Notes: generated from the sequence alone by a model not told the origin. Numbered from the stretch's first letter, positions 34,617-51,289 are shown. The stretch: 64,000 nt of DNA from Paludibacterium sp. B53371 (GCF_018802765.1 NZ_CP069163.1:1364001-1428000); one strand, 5' to 3'. A program made the numbers and translations.

Positions 34617-35858
34617 ATGATGGATACCCCGAAGGGATTGCGGCTGCATATCGGCCTGTTTGGCCGGCGCAATGTCGGCAAGTCCTCCCTGATGAATGCG
34701 CTGGTTGGTCAGTCGGTGTCGATTGTGTCTGATCTGGCCGGGACGACCACCGACCCGGTGGAGAAGACGCTGGAAATGGCGCCGCTGGGGCCGATCGTGT
34801 TTGTCGATACCGCCGGTCTGGACGATGTCGGCGCGGTGGGCGAGATGCGCAAGCAGAAGTCGCTGCAGGTGCTGGATCGGGTCGATCTGGCTATTGTGGT
34901 GGCGACGCCGGAGGGACTGACTGACTTCGATCAGGAGGTCATGTCGTTGTTGCGCGAGCGCAAGACGCCGTTTGTGGTGGTGTTCAACAAGTGCGATCTG
35001 GGACAGCCGCCGGCCGGTGATCTGGCGCGGCTGGATCAGGACAGGATCATGTATGTGCTGGCCAGCGCCACGGCTGCGCAGTCGATGGATCAGGTCAAGG
35101 AGGCCTTGTTCCATCTGGCGCCGGAAAATCCGCTGGACGAGCCAAGGCTGATCGGAGACTTGCTGTCGCCGGGCGACCTGGTGTTGCTGGTGGTGCCGAT
35201 TGATCTGGGCGCGCCCAAGGGGCGCCTGATTCTGCCGCAGGTGCAGACGATCCGCGATGTGCTGGACAGTGATGCCAGCTGTGTGGTGGTCAAGGAGCGC
35301 GAACTGGCGGATACCCTGGCCAAGCTGACCGTGCCGCCACGCATCGTGGTGTGTGACTCTCAGGTGGTGCTCAAGGCCTCGGCCGATACCCCGAACGAGA
35401 TTCCCCTGACCACGTTCTCGATTCTGATGTCCCGTTTCAAGGGCGACATGATCCGTCTGGCGCATGGCGCTGGCGCCATCAATGCGCTCAAGCCGGGGGA
35501 TCGGGTATTGATTACCGAATCCTGCTCGCATCATTCGCTGGCGGATGATATCGGTCGGGTGAAGATTCCGCGCTGGTTGCGGCAGTTTGCCGGTGGCGAC
35601 TTGCAGACCGATGTGGTGGCCGGCAAGGACTTTCCGAGTGATCTGTCTCCGTATTCGCTGGTGGTGCAGTGTGGTGGCTGCATGGTGACGCGCAAGATGA
35701 TTCTGCACCGGCAGTATCTGGCTGAGCGTCAGCAGGTGCCGATGACCAATTACGGCATGGCGATCTCGCAGGTGCAGGGGGTGCTGGAGCGCACTTTGCA
35801 GTGTTTCCCGGCGGCGCTGGAGGCCTTCCGCCAGGGGGCGCAGGGGCTCCCGCGATAA
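34617..35858 (+). CDS. hydF: [FeFe]-hydrogenase maturase HydF (GTPase scaffold)
   Basis: HydF assembles the di-iron subcluster and hands it to apo-HydA. GTPase motifs: GRRNVGKSS, the switch TTTD, DTAG and NKCD (residues 1-165). A dimerisation domain follows, then a C-terminal Fe-S domain with Cys-X-His (CSHH near 305) and a Cys-X2-Cys (VVQCGGCMVTRK near 360). In HydF proteins I know, the latter motif reads His-Cys-Gly-Gly-Cys; here Gln replaces His. GGAGG eight bases upstream supports ATG 34617, one base after aspA's stop. Last gene of the operon. Confidence 0.93.
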   Translation: MMDTPKGLRLHIGLFGRRNVGKSSLMNALVGQSVSIVSDLAGTTTDPVEKTLEMAPLGPIVFVDTAGLDDVGAVGEMRKQKSLQVLDRVDLAIVVATPEGLTDFDQEVMSLLRERKTPFVVVFNKCDLGQPPAGDLARLDQDRIMYVLASATAAQSMDQVKEALFHLAPENPLDEPRLIGDLLSPGDLVLLVVPIDLGAPKGRLILPQVQTIRDVLDSDASCVVVKERELADTLAKLTVPPRIVVCDSQVVLKASADTPNEIPLTTFSILMSRFKGDMIRLAHGAGAINALKPGDRVLITESCSHHSLADDIGRVKIPRWLRQFAGGDLQTDVVAGKDFPSDLSPYSLVVQCGGCMVTRKMILHRQYLAERQQVPMTNYGMAISQVQGVLERTLQCFPAALEAFRQGAQGLPR

Positions 35859-35873
35859 CGCAGTCTGTCAGGA

Positions 35874-35908
35874 AAGCAAAAGGCCACCATGACGGTGGCC
35901 TTTTGCTT
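35874..35908. terminator. Bidirectional terminator of hyd operon and maeB
   Basis: A 15-bp perfect stem (35874-35888 with 35894-35908) with A/T-rich outer arms, giving T runs on both strands. It lies between the convergent hydF and maeB stop codons. Confidence 0.9.
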
Positions 35909-35923
35909 GTGCCGGGCGTCGGG

Positions 35924-38200
<2,277 letters not shown>

Positions 38201-38319
38201 TTCTCTGTGCGCTCCTGTAGGTGAGGACGTCTTTAATTATTTTGGTGGGTCATTATAGGCAGCACGGCCGCATTCGAGCCATATGGCCGACTGCGAGTCG
38301 TGCGGCGAATGGTGTCATG

Positions 38320-39933
38320 TCAGGGTTGCTTCTCTGGCGTCGTACGCCGGATATGGTCGGGCTGCAGAATCGTGTCGCAAGGCTCGGTCAGCATCTCCGG
38401 GTAGTCGCGGCTGAAGTGCAGCCCTCGGCTTTCCTTGCGTGCCAGTGCCGAGCGGATGATCAACTCCGCTGTCTGCACCAGGTTGCGCAGTTCGATCAGG
38501 TCATTGCTGACATGGAAGTGGCTGTAGTACTCGTCGATTTCGCCTTCTAGCAGTCTGACCCGGTTCAGTGCCCGCTCCAGGCGCTTGCTGGTGCGCACGA
38601 TGCCGACATAGTCCCACATGGCCCGGCGCAGCTCGTCCCAGTTGTGCGAGATGACGACCGATTCATCGGCATCCGTGACACGGCTGTCATCCCAGTCCGG
38701 GATGGCGGGCAGGGCGAGCTTGCCCTGCGACAGGATGTCTTCGGCGGCTGCCTTGCCAATGACCAGACACTCGAGCAGCGAATTGCTGGCCAGACGGTTT
38801 GCGCCGTGCAGGCCGGTGCAGGCGGACTCGCCGACGGCATACAGTCCGTCGACATCCGTGCGCCCGCGCAGATCGGTCAGCAGGCCGCCGCAGGTGTAGT
38901 GGGCTGCCGGCACCACCGGAATCGGCTCCTTGGTAATGTCAATGCCCAATTCCAGGCAGTGGTTGTAAATGTTGGGAAAATGCTCGCGGACAAATTCCGC
39001 CGGTTTATAGGAAATATCCAGGTAAACGCAATCCAGACCGTGCCGCTTCATCTCGAAGTCGATGGCGCGTGCGACGATGTCGCGCGGCGCCAGTTCGGCG
39101 CGCGGATCGTGATCCGGCATGAAGCGTGTGCCGTCAGGCAGTCGCAAGATGCCGCCCTCACCACGAACCGCCTCGGAGATCAGGAAAGATTCGCTGTGCG
39201 AATGATAGAGGCAGGTCGGGTGAAACTGGATGAACTCCATGTTGCCAACCCGGCAGCCTGCCCGCCAGCCCATGGCAATCCCATCGCCCGTGGCGGTATA
39301 GGGGTTGGTGCTGTACAGGTAGACCTTGCCGGCGCCGCCGCAGGCCAGGATGGTGTGCTTGGCGGCGATGGTCTTGACCTCATCGCCCTTCTTGTCCAGC
39401 ACATAGGCGCCGTAGCAGCGATGCCCCTCCAGGCCGAGCTTGGCCGATGTGATCAGATCGATGGCAATGTGCTCTTCCAGCAGCGTGATGTTCGGGTGAG
39501 CCTTGATTTTCTGCCCCAGCGTGCTGGTGACGGCAGCACCGGTGGCATCGGCGGCATGGATGATGCGGCGGTGACTGTGGCCGCCTTCGCGTGTCAGGTG
39601 GTATCCCGTGCGATGGGTTTCATCCTTGGTGAAGGGCACGCCCAGCGAGATCAGCCAGCGGATGGCCTCTTCGGAATGCTCGACAATAAAACGCGTGGCA
39701 TCGGCGTTGCACAGGCCCGCACCGGCAATCAGCGTGTCACGGATGTGCTCTTCGACCGAGTCTTCGGTATCCAGAACGGCAGCAATGCCGCCTTGTGCGT
39801 AACTGGAGCTGCCCTCCAGCAGGTCTTTCTTGGTGACCAGTGCCACCTTGCGGGTTTCGGCCAGATGCAGGGCCAGCGTCATGCCGGCCAGCCCGCTGCC
39901 AATAATCAGAATATCGTACTTGAGCATGGTCAT
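38320..39933 (-). CDS. nadB: L-aspartate oxidase
   Basis: First enzyme of de novo NAD synthesis, oxidising L-aspartate to iminoaspartate with FAD; it can use O2 or fumarate as electron acceptor. The 537-residue protein has the FAD loop [30 protein letters not shown], the active-site [18 protein letters not shown] segment, HYTCGGL, and [13 protein letters not shown]. These separate it from the succinate dehydrogenase flavoprotein, which it otherwise resembles. No nadA or nadC is adjacent. Its fumarate/aspartate chemistry overlaps with the nearby aspartase and malic enzymes. MTM allows a start two codons later. Confidence 0.94.
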   Translation of the reverse strand: MTMLKYDILIIGSGLAGMTLALHLAETRKVALVTKKDLLEGSSSYAQGGIAAVLDTEDSVEEHIRDTLIAGAGLCNADATRFIVEHSEEAIRWLISLGVPFTKDETHRTGYHLTREGGHSHRRIIHAADATGAAVTSTLGQKIKAHPNITLLEEHIAIDLITSAKLGLEGHRCYGAYVLDKKGDEVKTIAAKHTILACGGAGKVYLYSTNPYTATGDGIAMGWRAGCRVGNMEFIQFHPTCLYHSHSESFLISEAVRGEGGILRLPDGTRFMPDHDPRAELAPRDIVARAIDFEMKRHGLDCVYLDISYKPAEFVREHFPNIYNHCLELGIDITKEPIPVVPAAHYTCGGLLTDLRGRTDVDGLYAVGESACTGLHGANRLASNSLLECLVIGKAAAEDILSQGKLALPAIPDWDDSRVTDADESVVISHNWDELRRAMWDYVGIVRTSKRLERALNRVRLLEGEIDEYYSHFHVSNDLIELRNLVQTAELIIRSALARKESRGLHFSRDYPEMLTEPCDTILQPDHIRRTTPEKQP

Positions 39934-40090
39934 TGGATGTCCGTTCCGCTTATCAGAGCGATGACATCAGAGTATGTCGAAAAGATTTAGACTACCAGAT
40001 TCAGCGCGGCGATTGGGGGTGGCTTGTCTGTTGCCGGGCGAGGAGAGGCGTGTGCGTCGCCTGTCTTTGAAATGATTGTTGCGGGAGGGG

Positions 40091-40119
40091 TTGACGGGTG
40101 GCAGGGCGGGGCGTATAGT
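40091..40119 (+). promoter_or_regulatory. rRNA operon promoter
   Basis: TTGACG (40091-40096) and TATAGT (40114-40119) with 17-bp spacing, followed by the discriminator TCGG; GTATAGTTCGG is identical to the tRNA-Ala promoter at 8.6 kb. It lies about 170 bp before the 16S start. The region 39934-40090 holds upstream promoter DNA and no gene. Confidence 0.85.
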
Positions 40120-40289
40120 TCGGCTTCTTCGCTGCAGCAACAACGCAGCACCGCTCTTTAACAAAACGAACAACCGATAGGTGTGAGTGCCGGGAAAGAC
40201 CGACACTTGCACTGCAAGAGACAGAAAAAAACCTTACGGGGTTCTTTTGAAGTCCTTGCGTGCCAGATAGTACGAAAAGCATAGAGATT
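40120..40289 (+). other. rRNA leader with boxA and 16S processing-stem arm
   Basis: GCTCTTTAACAAA at 40153-40165 is a boxA antitermination signal. The segment from 40168 (GAACAACCGATAGG and following bases, to about 40194) is complementary to 41842-41870 in the 16S-23S spacer, which would form the long RNase III stem closing around 16S rRNA. Confidence 0.8.
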
Positions 40290-44977
<4,688 letters not shown>

Positions 44978-45050
44978 ATCATTTGATGGGCTTTGTGCCC
45001 GATACATACGAATTCAAACCAAACGGCTTCTGCAGTTTGTAGACAGTTTA

Positions 45051-45168
45051 TGTCTGGCGGCCATAGCGAGGTGGTCCCACGCCTTCCCATCCCGAACAGG
45101 ACCGTGAAACGCCTTAGCGCCGATGATAGTGCGGCATTCGCCGTGTGAAAGTAGGACACTGCCAGACT
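45051..45168 (+). rRNA. rrf: 5S ribosomal RNA
   Basis: About 117 nt, with the terminal stem GTCTGGC...GCCAGAC, the GGTCCCAC and CCCATCCCGAACAGG loops, and GAAACGCCTTAGCGCCGATG. It lies 75 bp after 23S. Confidence 0.96.
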
Positions 45169-45174
45169 CCCCAT

Positions 45175-45208
45175 GCAAAGCCCAGACCTTCAGGTCTGGG
45201 CTTTTTGC
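45175..45208 (+). terminator. Terminator of the rRNA operon
   Basis: AAAGCCCAGACCT-TC-AGGTCTGGGCTTT followed by TT; a 13-bp perfect stem starting about 9 bp after 5S. Confidence 0.92.
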
Positions 45209-45237
45209 TTTGTGGTGCCGCAGGAGGCGCGATGAGC

Positions 45238-45265
45238 AAAAGCCCGGATCGATGATCCGGGCTTT
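45238..45265 (-). terminator. Terminator of the lost AraC-family gene
   Basis: AAAGCCCGGATC-GAT-GATCCGGGCTTT forms a 12-bp perfect stem; on the minus strand it is followed by TTTG. It lies 27 bp beyond the stop codon of the remnant coding frame and probably served that gene. Confidence 0.65.
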
Positions 45266-45291
45266 GTGGTGTGTCGCTTCCCGCCGCGGCG

Positions 45292-45393
45292 TCAGGACTG
45301 GGCTTGCGGCTGAGTGCGCTGGGCGCGCTCTTCACGCGGCGTGATGCCGAAATGGTTGCGATAGGTGCAGGCCAGGTGTTGAATATCGATGGC
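45292..45393 (-). pseudogene. C-terminal remnant of an AraC-family regulator
   Basis: On the minus strand 33 sense codons before a TGA (45292-45294) read HLACTYRNHFGITPREERAQ and onward. The pattern Tyr-Arg-X-His-Phe-Gly-Ile-Thr-Pro-Arg-Glu is the end of the second HTH of AraC/GlxA-type regulators. The frame is closed immediately upstream by TAA (45394-45396), and no further homology continues. Only the last tenth of the gene and its terminator survive beside the rRNA operon. The rest of 45209-45586 shows nothing else. Confidence 0.5.
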
Positions 45394-45586
45394 TTACTGG
45401 CTGATTGAGACAAGACAACGAAGGATTTCTGTTTTACCGCTATGGAGCCATGGCTACTTGCCTAGCTCATTGATTTAAAATGAAAAGGTAATTGCGTTTG
45501 GGTGGGTAAATGCTGACGTAATAATGGACAGGTGTATTATATTGGTGATGGTGCTACGATCATTTACCTTTTGACATCGATGCCTC

Positions 45587-46390
45587 ATGAATCAAAACGA
45601 CCTGATCGAACTCAGTCTGCCCGCTTTGGTGACCTTGCCCCGCCCGGTGCTGATGCGCATTGAGCATCGACCAGGCCACTCCTATGTCCGCCCCCATCGA
45701 CACCCCTGGGCCCAGTTCATGTACTGCAGCAGTGGCGTGATGTCGGTGACCACCGAAATCGGCAGCTATGTCATGACACCGGACATGGGGCTGTGGATCC
45801 CCCCGAATATCGAACACTCGGTCGAAATGGTTCAGGCCATTGAGCAAGAGAGCTTGTACCTGGATGGGGAACTCGGCGCACGTCTGGCTGGTCAGGGAGG
45901 CGTCGTTCACATGAACGCGCTGGTCAGGGAGCTGATTCACGAAGCGGGTACCTATCCGGTCGAGTATGACGAGCAGGGAGAGCAGGGAAGGCTGATTGCC
46001 GTGCTGATCGACCAGCTGTCCCGGCTGAGCCTGCGCGATGTGCTCTTGCCATTCCCGCGCGATGGGCGGCTCCAGTCGATTTGTCGCCAGCTGATCGCCC
46101 AACCGGCGTGCGATCACAGTCTGGAGGACTGGGCCGGCCAGGCCGCCGCCTCCAGTCGTACCCTGAGCCGTCTGTTCGAGTCCGAGACCGGGATGGGGTT
46201 TCGTGCCTGGCGCCAGCGCCTGCGTCTGCAGCGTGCCATGCTCAGGCTGGGGGAAGGCGCTGCGGTATCCCGCGTGGCGGCAGAAGTTGGTTATACCTCC
46301 GCTTCGGCCTTCATTGTTGCCTTCAAGCGCTTCTTTGGCTTTCCGCCCGGGAGTGTCGGCAACCGCCACGAGACCACGAACCCGCGATAA
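45587..46390 (+). CDS. AraC-family regulator with cupin sensor
   Basis: A 267-residue regulator. The N-terminal cupin-like domain (about 15-110) has HRHPWAQFMYCSSGVMSV and PDMGLWIPPNIEHSVEM, as in AraC proteins that bind small ligands. The C-terminal double HTH (about 165-260) has LEDWAGQAAASSRTLSRLFESETGMGFRAWRQRLRLQRAMLRL and VAAEVGYTSASAFIVAFKRFFGFPPG. A neighbour target is not obvious: cysDN lies downstream with its own regulatory region. Many relatives regulate an adjacent exporter, but none is here. Confidence 0.9.
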   Translation: MNQNDLIELSLPALVTLPRPVLMRIEHRPGHSYVRPHRHPWAQFMYCSSGVMSVTTEIGSYVMTPDMGLWIPPNIEHSVEMVQAIEQESLYLDGELGARLAGQGGVVHMNALVRELIHEAGTYPVEYDEQGEQGRLIAVLIDQLSRLSLRDVLLPFPRDGRLQSICRQLIAQPACDHSLEDWAGQAAASSRTLSRLFESETGMGFRAWRQRLRLQRAMLRLGEGAAVSRVAAEVGYTSASAFIVAFKRFFGFPPGSVGNRHETTNPR

Positions 46391-46422
46391 GGCTTGGCAC
46401 AACCGCTCTTCATATTCATATA

Positions 46423-46437
46423 GCAAAACGGTTTTGC
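46423..46437. promoter_or_regulatory. Perfect palindrome upstream of cysDN
   Basis: GCAAAAC-G-GTTTTGC is an exact 7-bp inverted repeat lying 78 bp before cysD, in an otherwise AT-rich stretch (CATATTCATATA). It could be an operator in the cysDN promoter region. I do not see a clear CysB consensus. Confidence 0.35.
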
Positions 46438-46514
46438 GTTGATCTCCTGTCTGCTTTAGATTCCTTGCATGAAGCGCCTCTGACAGAAGGCCGGGAATCA
46501 CAGACAGGTTACGC

Positions 46515-47426
46515 ATGCTAGACGCACATCGACAGACACACCTCAAACAGCTGGAAGCCGAATCGATTCATATCATTCGCGAAGTGGCTGCCGAATTCGA
46601 CAATCCGGTCATGTTGTATTCGATCGGCAAAGACTCGGCGGTCATGCTGCATCTGGCACTCAAGGCCTTCTACCCTGGCAAGCTGCCTTTCCCCCTGCTG
46701 CACGTGGATACCACCTGGAAATTCCGCGAGATGATCACGTTTCGAGATCAGCTGGCGGCGCGGCTTGGCCTGAAGCTGCTGGTGCATACCAATCCGGAAG
46801 GCCTGGCGGCCGGGATCAATCCCTTCCTCCATGGCAGTGCCCTGCATACCGATGTGATGAAGACCCAGGCCCTGAAACAGGCCCTGGACAAATACGGCTT
46901 CGATGCCGCCTTTGGCGGCGCCCGGCGTGACGAAGAAAAATCGCGCGCCAAGGAGCGCGTGTACTCCTTCCGTGATCGCCAGCACCGCTGGGATCCGAAG
47001 AACCAGCGTCCCGAGCTGTGGAATCTGTATAACGCCCGCATCAACAAAGGGGAGAGCATCCGCGTCTTCCCGCTGTCCAACTGGACCGAACTGGATATCT
47101 GGCAATACATCTATCTGGAAAACATCGACATCGTGCCGCTGTACTTTGCCGCCGAGCGTCCTGTTGTCGAGCGTGACGGCATGCTGTTGATGGTGGACGA
47201 CGAGCGTATGCCGCTGAGACCGGGCGAGGTGCCGCAAATGCGCAAGGTGCGCTTCCGTACGCTCGGCTGTTATCCGCTGACCGGCGCCGTCGAATCCGAC
47301 GCCACCACCCTGCCGGAGATCATCCAGGAGATGCTGTTGACCAAGACCTCCGAGCGCCAGGGACGCCTCATCGACCACGATCAGTCCGGCTCGATGGAAA
47401 AGAAAAAAATAGCCGGCTATTTCTAG
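46515..47426 (+). CDS. cysD: Sulfate adenylyltransferase subunit 2
   Basis: With CysN it activates sulfate to adenylyl sulfate for cysteine synthesis. The 303-residue protein has the PP-loop of ATP pyrophosphatases as [17 protein letters not shown] (near 37), plus [17 protein letters not shown] and [20 protein letters not shown], which are diagnostic of CysD. The C-terminus ends [13 protein letters not shown], as is typical. cysN follows after 27 bp. No cysH/I/J genes are in the window. Confidence 0.96.
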   Translation: MLDAHRQTHLKQLEAESIHIIREVAAEFDNPVMLYSIGKDSAVMLHLALKAFYPGKLPFPLLHVDTTWKFREMITFRDQLAARLGLKLLVHTNPEGLAAGINPFLHGSALHTDVMKTQALKQALDKYGFDAAFGGARRDEEKSRAKERVYSFRDRQHRWDPKNQRPELWNLYNARINKGESIRVFPLSNWTELDIWQYIYLENIDIVPLYFAAERPVVERDGMLLMVDDERMPLRPGEVPQMRKVRFRTLGCYPLTGAVESDATTLPEIIQEMLLTKTSERQGRLIDHDQSGSMEKKKIAGYF

Positions 47427-47453
47427 CCTGTCTGCGACAGAAGCGAGTAACCC

Positions 47454-48908
47454 ATGTCACACCAATCCGGGCTGATTGCCGACAACATTCACGAATACCT
47501 GAAACAGCATGAACAGAAGGACCTGCTGCGTTTCATCACCTGTGGCAACGTTGATGACGGCAAATCCACGCTGATTGGCCGCCTGCTGCACGACTCAAAG
47601 CTGATTTTCGAGGACCAGCTGGCCGCCATCCAGCGCGATTCACAGCGCTACAACACCACCGATGACGATATCGATCTGGCGCTGCTGGTGGACGGACTGC
47701 AGGCCGAGCGCGAGCAGGGCATCACCATTGACGTGGCCTACCGCTACTTCTCCACCGACAAGCGAAAATTCATCATTGCCGATTGCCCGGGGCACGAGCA
47801 GTACACCCGCAATATGGCCACCGGCGCGTCAACCTGTGATCTGGCGGTGATTCTGGTGGACGCCCGTCACGGTATCCAGACGCAGACACGGCGCCATAGC
47901 TATATCGTCAGCCTGCTCGGCATTCGTCACGTGATCGTCGCCATCAACAAGATGGACCTGCGTGACTACGATCAGGCGGCGTTCGATGCCATCCGTGACC
48001 AGTACCTCAGCCTGGCCGTCGGCATGGGCTTCGAATCACTGCACTTCGTGCCGATCTCTGCCCTGCGTGGCGACAATGTGGTCGAGGCCAGTGCCCATAT
48101 GCCCTGGTATCACGGTCAGACCCTGATGCAGTTGCTGGAGTCGGTAGAGCTGACGGCGGCGCAGGGCCTGGGCGCCTTCCGGCTGCCAGTGCAGTGGGTC
48201 AACCGGCCGCATGCTGATTTTCGCGGTTTCAGTGGCACGATCGCCGCCGGAGAGATCCATCCGGGAGATCGCATCGTGGCCTTGCCATCCGGGCGGGAAA
48301 GCCGCGTCAGGGCCATCGTCACGGCAGATGGTGATCTGGCCCGTGCCGGCGCCGGTCAGGCCATCACCCTGACCCTGGAGGATGAAATCGATATCTCGCG
48401 CGGCGACATGCTGGTACGGGCCGGCGAGGCTGCGCCTGCCGTGTCCGCGGCCTTTGAGGCACATATCGTCTGGATGGCTGAAGCACCGCTGCAGCCTGGG
48501 CGCGAGTATCTGTTCAAGCTGGCGGGGCGCCAGGTGCCGGGACGGGTGGTGCGCATTCTGCAGCGCATCGACGTCAATACCCATGCGGCGGAGCAGGCCG
48601 AGCAGCTGGCGCTGAACGAGATTGGCCTGTGCCGGGTACAACTCGATGCGCCGGTCATCTTTGACCCTTACCGCCAATGCCGCCACACCGGCAATTTCAT
48701 CGTCATCGATCGTTTCAACCATGCCACCGCCGCCGGCGGCATGATCCAGCAAGCGGTCGAATTGCCGGGGGTGGTGCTGGATGCCACGGCGCAACAGACG
48801 GCCTTCAAAGCCGAGCTGCAGGCCTTGCTGCACAAATACTATCCGCAACATCGACTGGCAGATCTGCCGCAGCTGCTGTCACGTCTTGGGATCGGTCAGG
48901 ACGACTGA
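47454..48908 (+). CDS. cysN: Sulfate adenylyltransferase subunit 1 (GTPase)
   Basis: An EF-Tu-like GTPase that drives the CysD reaction. G motifs: [12 protein letters not shown] (near 32), the switch [27 protein letters not shown], and NKMDL. It is 484 residues and ends after the beta-barrel domains, so there is no fused CysC (APS kinase) domain as in NodQ. The last 13 bp overlap the convergent rlmJ gene. Confidence 0.96.
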   Translation: MSHQSGLIADNIHEYLKQHEQKDLLRFITCGNVDDGKSTLIGRLLHDSKLIFEDQLAAIQRDSQRYNTTDDDIDLALLVDGLQAEREQGITIDVAYRYFSTDKRKFIIADCPGHEQYTRNMATGASTCDLAVILVDARHGIQTQTRRHSYIVSLLGIRHVIVAINKMDLRDYDQAAFDAIRDQYLSLAVGMGFESLHFVPISALRGDNVVEASAHMPWYHGQTLMQLLESVELTAAQGLGAFRLPVQWVNRPHADFRGFSGTIAAGEIHPGDRIVALPSGRESRVRAIVTADGDLARAGAGQAITLTLEDEIDISRGDMLVRAGEAAPAVSAAFEAHIVWMAEAPLQPGREYLFKLAGRQVPGRVVRILQRIDVNTHAAEQAEQLALNEIGLCRVQLDAPVIFDPYRQCRHTGNFIVIDRFNHATAAGGMIQQAVELPGVVLDATAQQTAFKAELQALLHKYYPQHRLADLPQLLSRLGIGQDD

Positions 48909-49741
48909 TGTTGTAGCGAGAAGCAGGCGCCCTGGTCTTGAGCCAGGGTGCTGCACAGCCAGGGCATGATCTCCTGCAGCGTCGAGGCCAGCGTCCAGGG
49001 TGGATTGAGAATGAACATCCCGCTGCCATGCATGCCGAACCCATCGGCAGAAGGCGTTTGTACCGTCAGGGTGACATTCAGCCAGCTCTGGACCGGCAGC
49101 TTTTTCAGCGCGTCCGGCAATTCACGCATCTCGGCCCGCTGCAGCAGGGGATACCACACGGCATAGACACCGGTGGCAAAGCGCTTCAACCCCTCGCGCA
49201 GCGCCTGAGGCACGCGCTGATAATCCTTCTTGTCCTCGTACGGCGGGTCAATCAGTACCAGCGCCCGTCTGGGCGGCGGCGGCAGAATCGCCTTGATGCC
49301 TTCGAAACCATCGGCGCACTGAATCTGGCAGCGGCGGTGGCGACCGGCGAAATTCTCCTGCAGGATGCGGTGGTCGCTCGGGTGCAGCTCGAACAGACGC
49401 AGCTTGCCCTCGGCGGCCATGACCCGATCTGCCACCAGCGGAGAGCCGGGGTAAAACGCCAGCTTGCCATCGGGATTGCAGCCGCGGATCAGGGCCACAT
49501 AATCCTGCACCGCCGGGGGCAGATCCTGGCGTTGCCACAGTCGCGCAATGCCGCTTTCATACTCGGCATTCTTGGCGGCAAAACCTTCCTCCAGCGCATA
49601 CAGGCCTGCACCGGCATGCGTATCGACATACCAGAACGGCTTGTCCTTTTGCCCAAGGTGTTGCAAAAGCAGCACTTGAATCAGGTGTTTCAGGACATCG
49701 GCGTGATTTCCGGCATGAAAGGCGTGGCGATAGCTCAACAT
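48896..49741 (-). CDS. rlmJ: 23S rRNA (adenine2030-N6)-methyltransferase
   Basis: Methylates A2030 of 23S rRNA. The 281-residue protein begins [19 protein letters not shown], the hallmark N-terminus, and carries the SAM-binding [12 protein letters not shown] and the catalytic Asp-Pro-Pro-Tyr in [13 protein letters not shown] (near 165). The end contains [15 protein letters not shown], also typical. It is a stand-alone gene convergent with cysN. Confidence 0.95.
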   Translation of the reverse strand: MLSYRHAFHAGNHADVLKHLIQVLLLQHLGQKDKPFWYVDTHAGAGLYALEEGFAAKNAEYESGIARLWQRQDLPPAVQDYVALIRGCNPDGKLAFYPGSPLVADRVMAAEGKLRLFELHPSDHRILQENFAGRHRRCQIQCADGFEGIKAILPPPPRRALVLIDPPYEDKKDYQRVPQALREGLKRFATGVYAVWYPLLQRAEMRELPDALKKLPVQSWLNVTLTVQTPSADGFGMHGSGMFILNPPWTLASTLQEIMPWLCSTLAQDQGACFSLQHQSS

Positions 49742-50284
49742 GAGGGTTTTTCTTCAATCTGGAGGGGGTAATTGTAGCGGAAATGCCGTCAAATTCCGAT
49801 TGCCAGTCAAAATATCTTCATTAAAAGTGAAATGTGTCATTCACATGTCATGGATTGGCTGATCCGCGTCAAATAAATCCCTCTTAGCCTAGTCAAAACA
49901 TGTCAATCATGTTGCATAGATATCTTCATCGGAAGAGAATATTGCAACGGTAAGCGTTGGCCAGCCGTTCTCAGGACAGATGAAAGAACCGTGTGACAGT
50001 ATTTACTGATAAGCTACTCGGTGTTTACAGGTTTGCATGGTGAATCTACAATCTGCGCCCTCAGAATGTGCTGATGTTTCGGCCAATTCGTCCCGGATTC
50101 CGCACAAATGCGGCGTTGTCTGGGGTCGATGTGGCGCCATGTTGCCAGCAAGGGCAACCTGAAACACAAGACCCTGGCTCGAGGCGCAACGCTGCTTCGG
50201 GCTTGCTCTTTTGAGAGTGTGTCATCCAGGCCGGCTGGCGGTCGGGAGCACATTTCCTATCACCAACGATGCGAGTTGATAAAG
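49742..50284. other. Intergenic region upstream of the BMP transporter operon
   Basis: About 540 bp without a convincing gene. An imperfect CRP-like dyad ATGTG-TCATT-CACAT lies at 49832-49846. The stretch 50100-50280 can be read in frame with the binding protein, but that extension is Arg/Cys-rich and would displace the signal peptide. No purine riboswitch aptamer is recognisable by eye. Confidence 0.45.
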
Positions 50285-51289
50285 ATGAAGATCGAACTGA
50301 AACGTGTGAGCCTTGCTGTTGCGGCTGCCATGATGGCTACCTCCGCCTTCGCTGCAACCTTTGCTCCCGCCGTGGTGTACGACCAGGCCGGTAAATTCGA
50401 CAAGAGCTTCAACGAGGCCGCTTACAAGGGCGCCGAGAGCTTCAAGAAGGAAACCGGTGTCGCCTACCGCGATGCACAGATTTCTTCCGACGCACAAAAA
50501 GAGCAGGTTCTGCGCGATATGGCGCGCAAGAACATGGATCCGATCATCGCCGTAGGTTTCTCCTACACCCAGGCGATCGAATCCGTGGCCAAGGAATTCC
50601 CGAAGACCCGTTTCGTCATCATCGACTCCGTCGCCAAGGGCCCGAACATTGAAAGCATCCTGTTCAAGGAACAGGAAGGCTCCTTCCTGGTCGGCATGGC
50701 TGCTGCCATGAAGTCCAAGACCCACACCGTCGGCTTCATCGGCGGCATGGACGTTCCGCTGATCCGCGCCTTTGCCTGCGGTTACGTTCAGGGCGTCAAG
50801 TACGTTGACAAGAGCGGCAAGGTTATCCAGAACATGACCGGCACCACCCCGGCCGCCTTCAATGACCCGGCTCGTGGTACCGAGCTGGCCAAGAGCCAGT
50901 TTGACCGTGGCGTTGACGTCGTCTTCGCCGCTGCCGGCGGTACCGGCCTGGGCGTACTGCAATCGGCCAAGTCGGCCGGCAAGTACTCCATCGGCGTAGA
51001 CAGCAACCAGAACTACCTGCACCCGGGTTCCGTGCTGACCTCCATGGTCAAGCGCGTTGACATCGCCGTGTACAACACCTTCAAGGAAGCTCAGAAGGGC
51101 ACCTGGAAGCCGGGCGTCAAGATCCTGGGCCTGAAGGAAAACGGTATTGACTGGGCGCTGGACAGCAACAACCGCAGCCTGATCACCCCGGATATGGAAA
51201 AGCGCATCAACACCGCACGCTCTGCCATCATCGCCGGCAAGATCAAGGTCGCCGACTACCGCACCAACAACAGCTGCCCGGTTCAATAA
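50285..51289 (+). CDS. BMP-family nucleoside-binding protein
   Basis: Periplasmic receptor of a purine-nucleoside-type ABC importer (PnrA/BmpA family). The start at ATG 50285 gives a clean type I signal peptide (KRVSLAVAAAMMATSAFA, cleavage near residue 23) rather than a lipobox, so it is free in the periplasm. Family motifs: VYDQAGKFDKSFNEAAYKGA, VGFSYTQAIESVA, FKEQEGSFLVGMAAAM, VGFIGGMDVPLIRAFACGYVQG and FAAAGGTGLGVL. The ATPase and two permeases follow in the same direction with a 122-bp gap. Confidence 0.93.
   Translation: MKIELKRVSLAVAAAMMATSAFAATFAPAVVYDQAGKFDKSFNEAAYKGAESFKKETGVAYRDAQISSDAQKEQVLRDMARKNMDPIIAVGFSYTQAIESVAKEFPKTRFVIIDSVAKGPNIESILFKEQEGSFLVGMAAAMKSKTHTVGFIGGMDVPLIRAFACGYVQGVKYVDKSGKVIQNMTGTTPAAFNDPARGTELAKSQFDRGVDVVFAAAGGTGLGVLQSAKSAGKYSIGVDSNQNYLHPGSVLTSMVKRVDIAVYNTFKEAQKGTWKPGVKILGLKENGIDWALDSNNRSLITPDMEKRINTARSAIIAGKIKVADYRTNNSCPVQ

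Noticed and set aside
45560-46546. 328-codon minus-strand frame across the AraC regulator
   Set aside because: The plus-strand AraC protein has both cupin and HTH motifs; the antisense frame has none.
49832-49846. CRP-like dyad upstream of the nucleoside transporter
   Set aside because: The match to TGTGA-N6-TCACA is weak in both half-sites and no promoter is placed relative to it; noted only in the intergenic entry.
50108-50284. N-terminal extension of the BMP binding protein
   Set aside because: It would put about 59 Arg/Cys-rich residues in front of a clear signal peptide; ATG 50285 fits the family.
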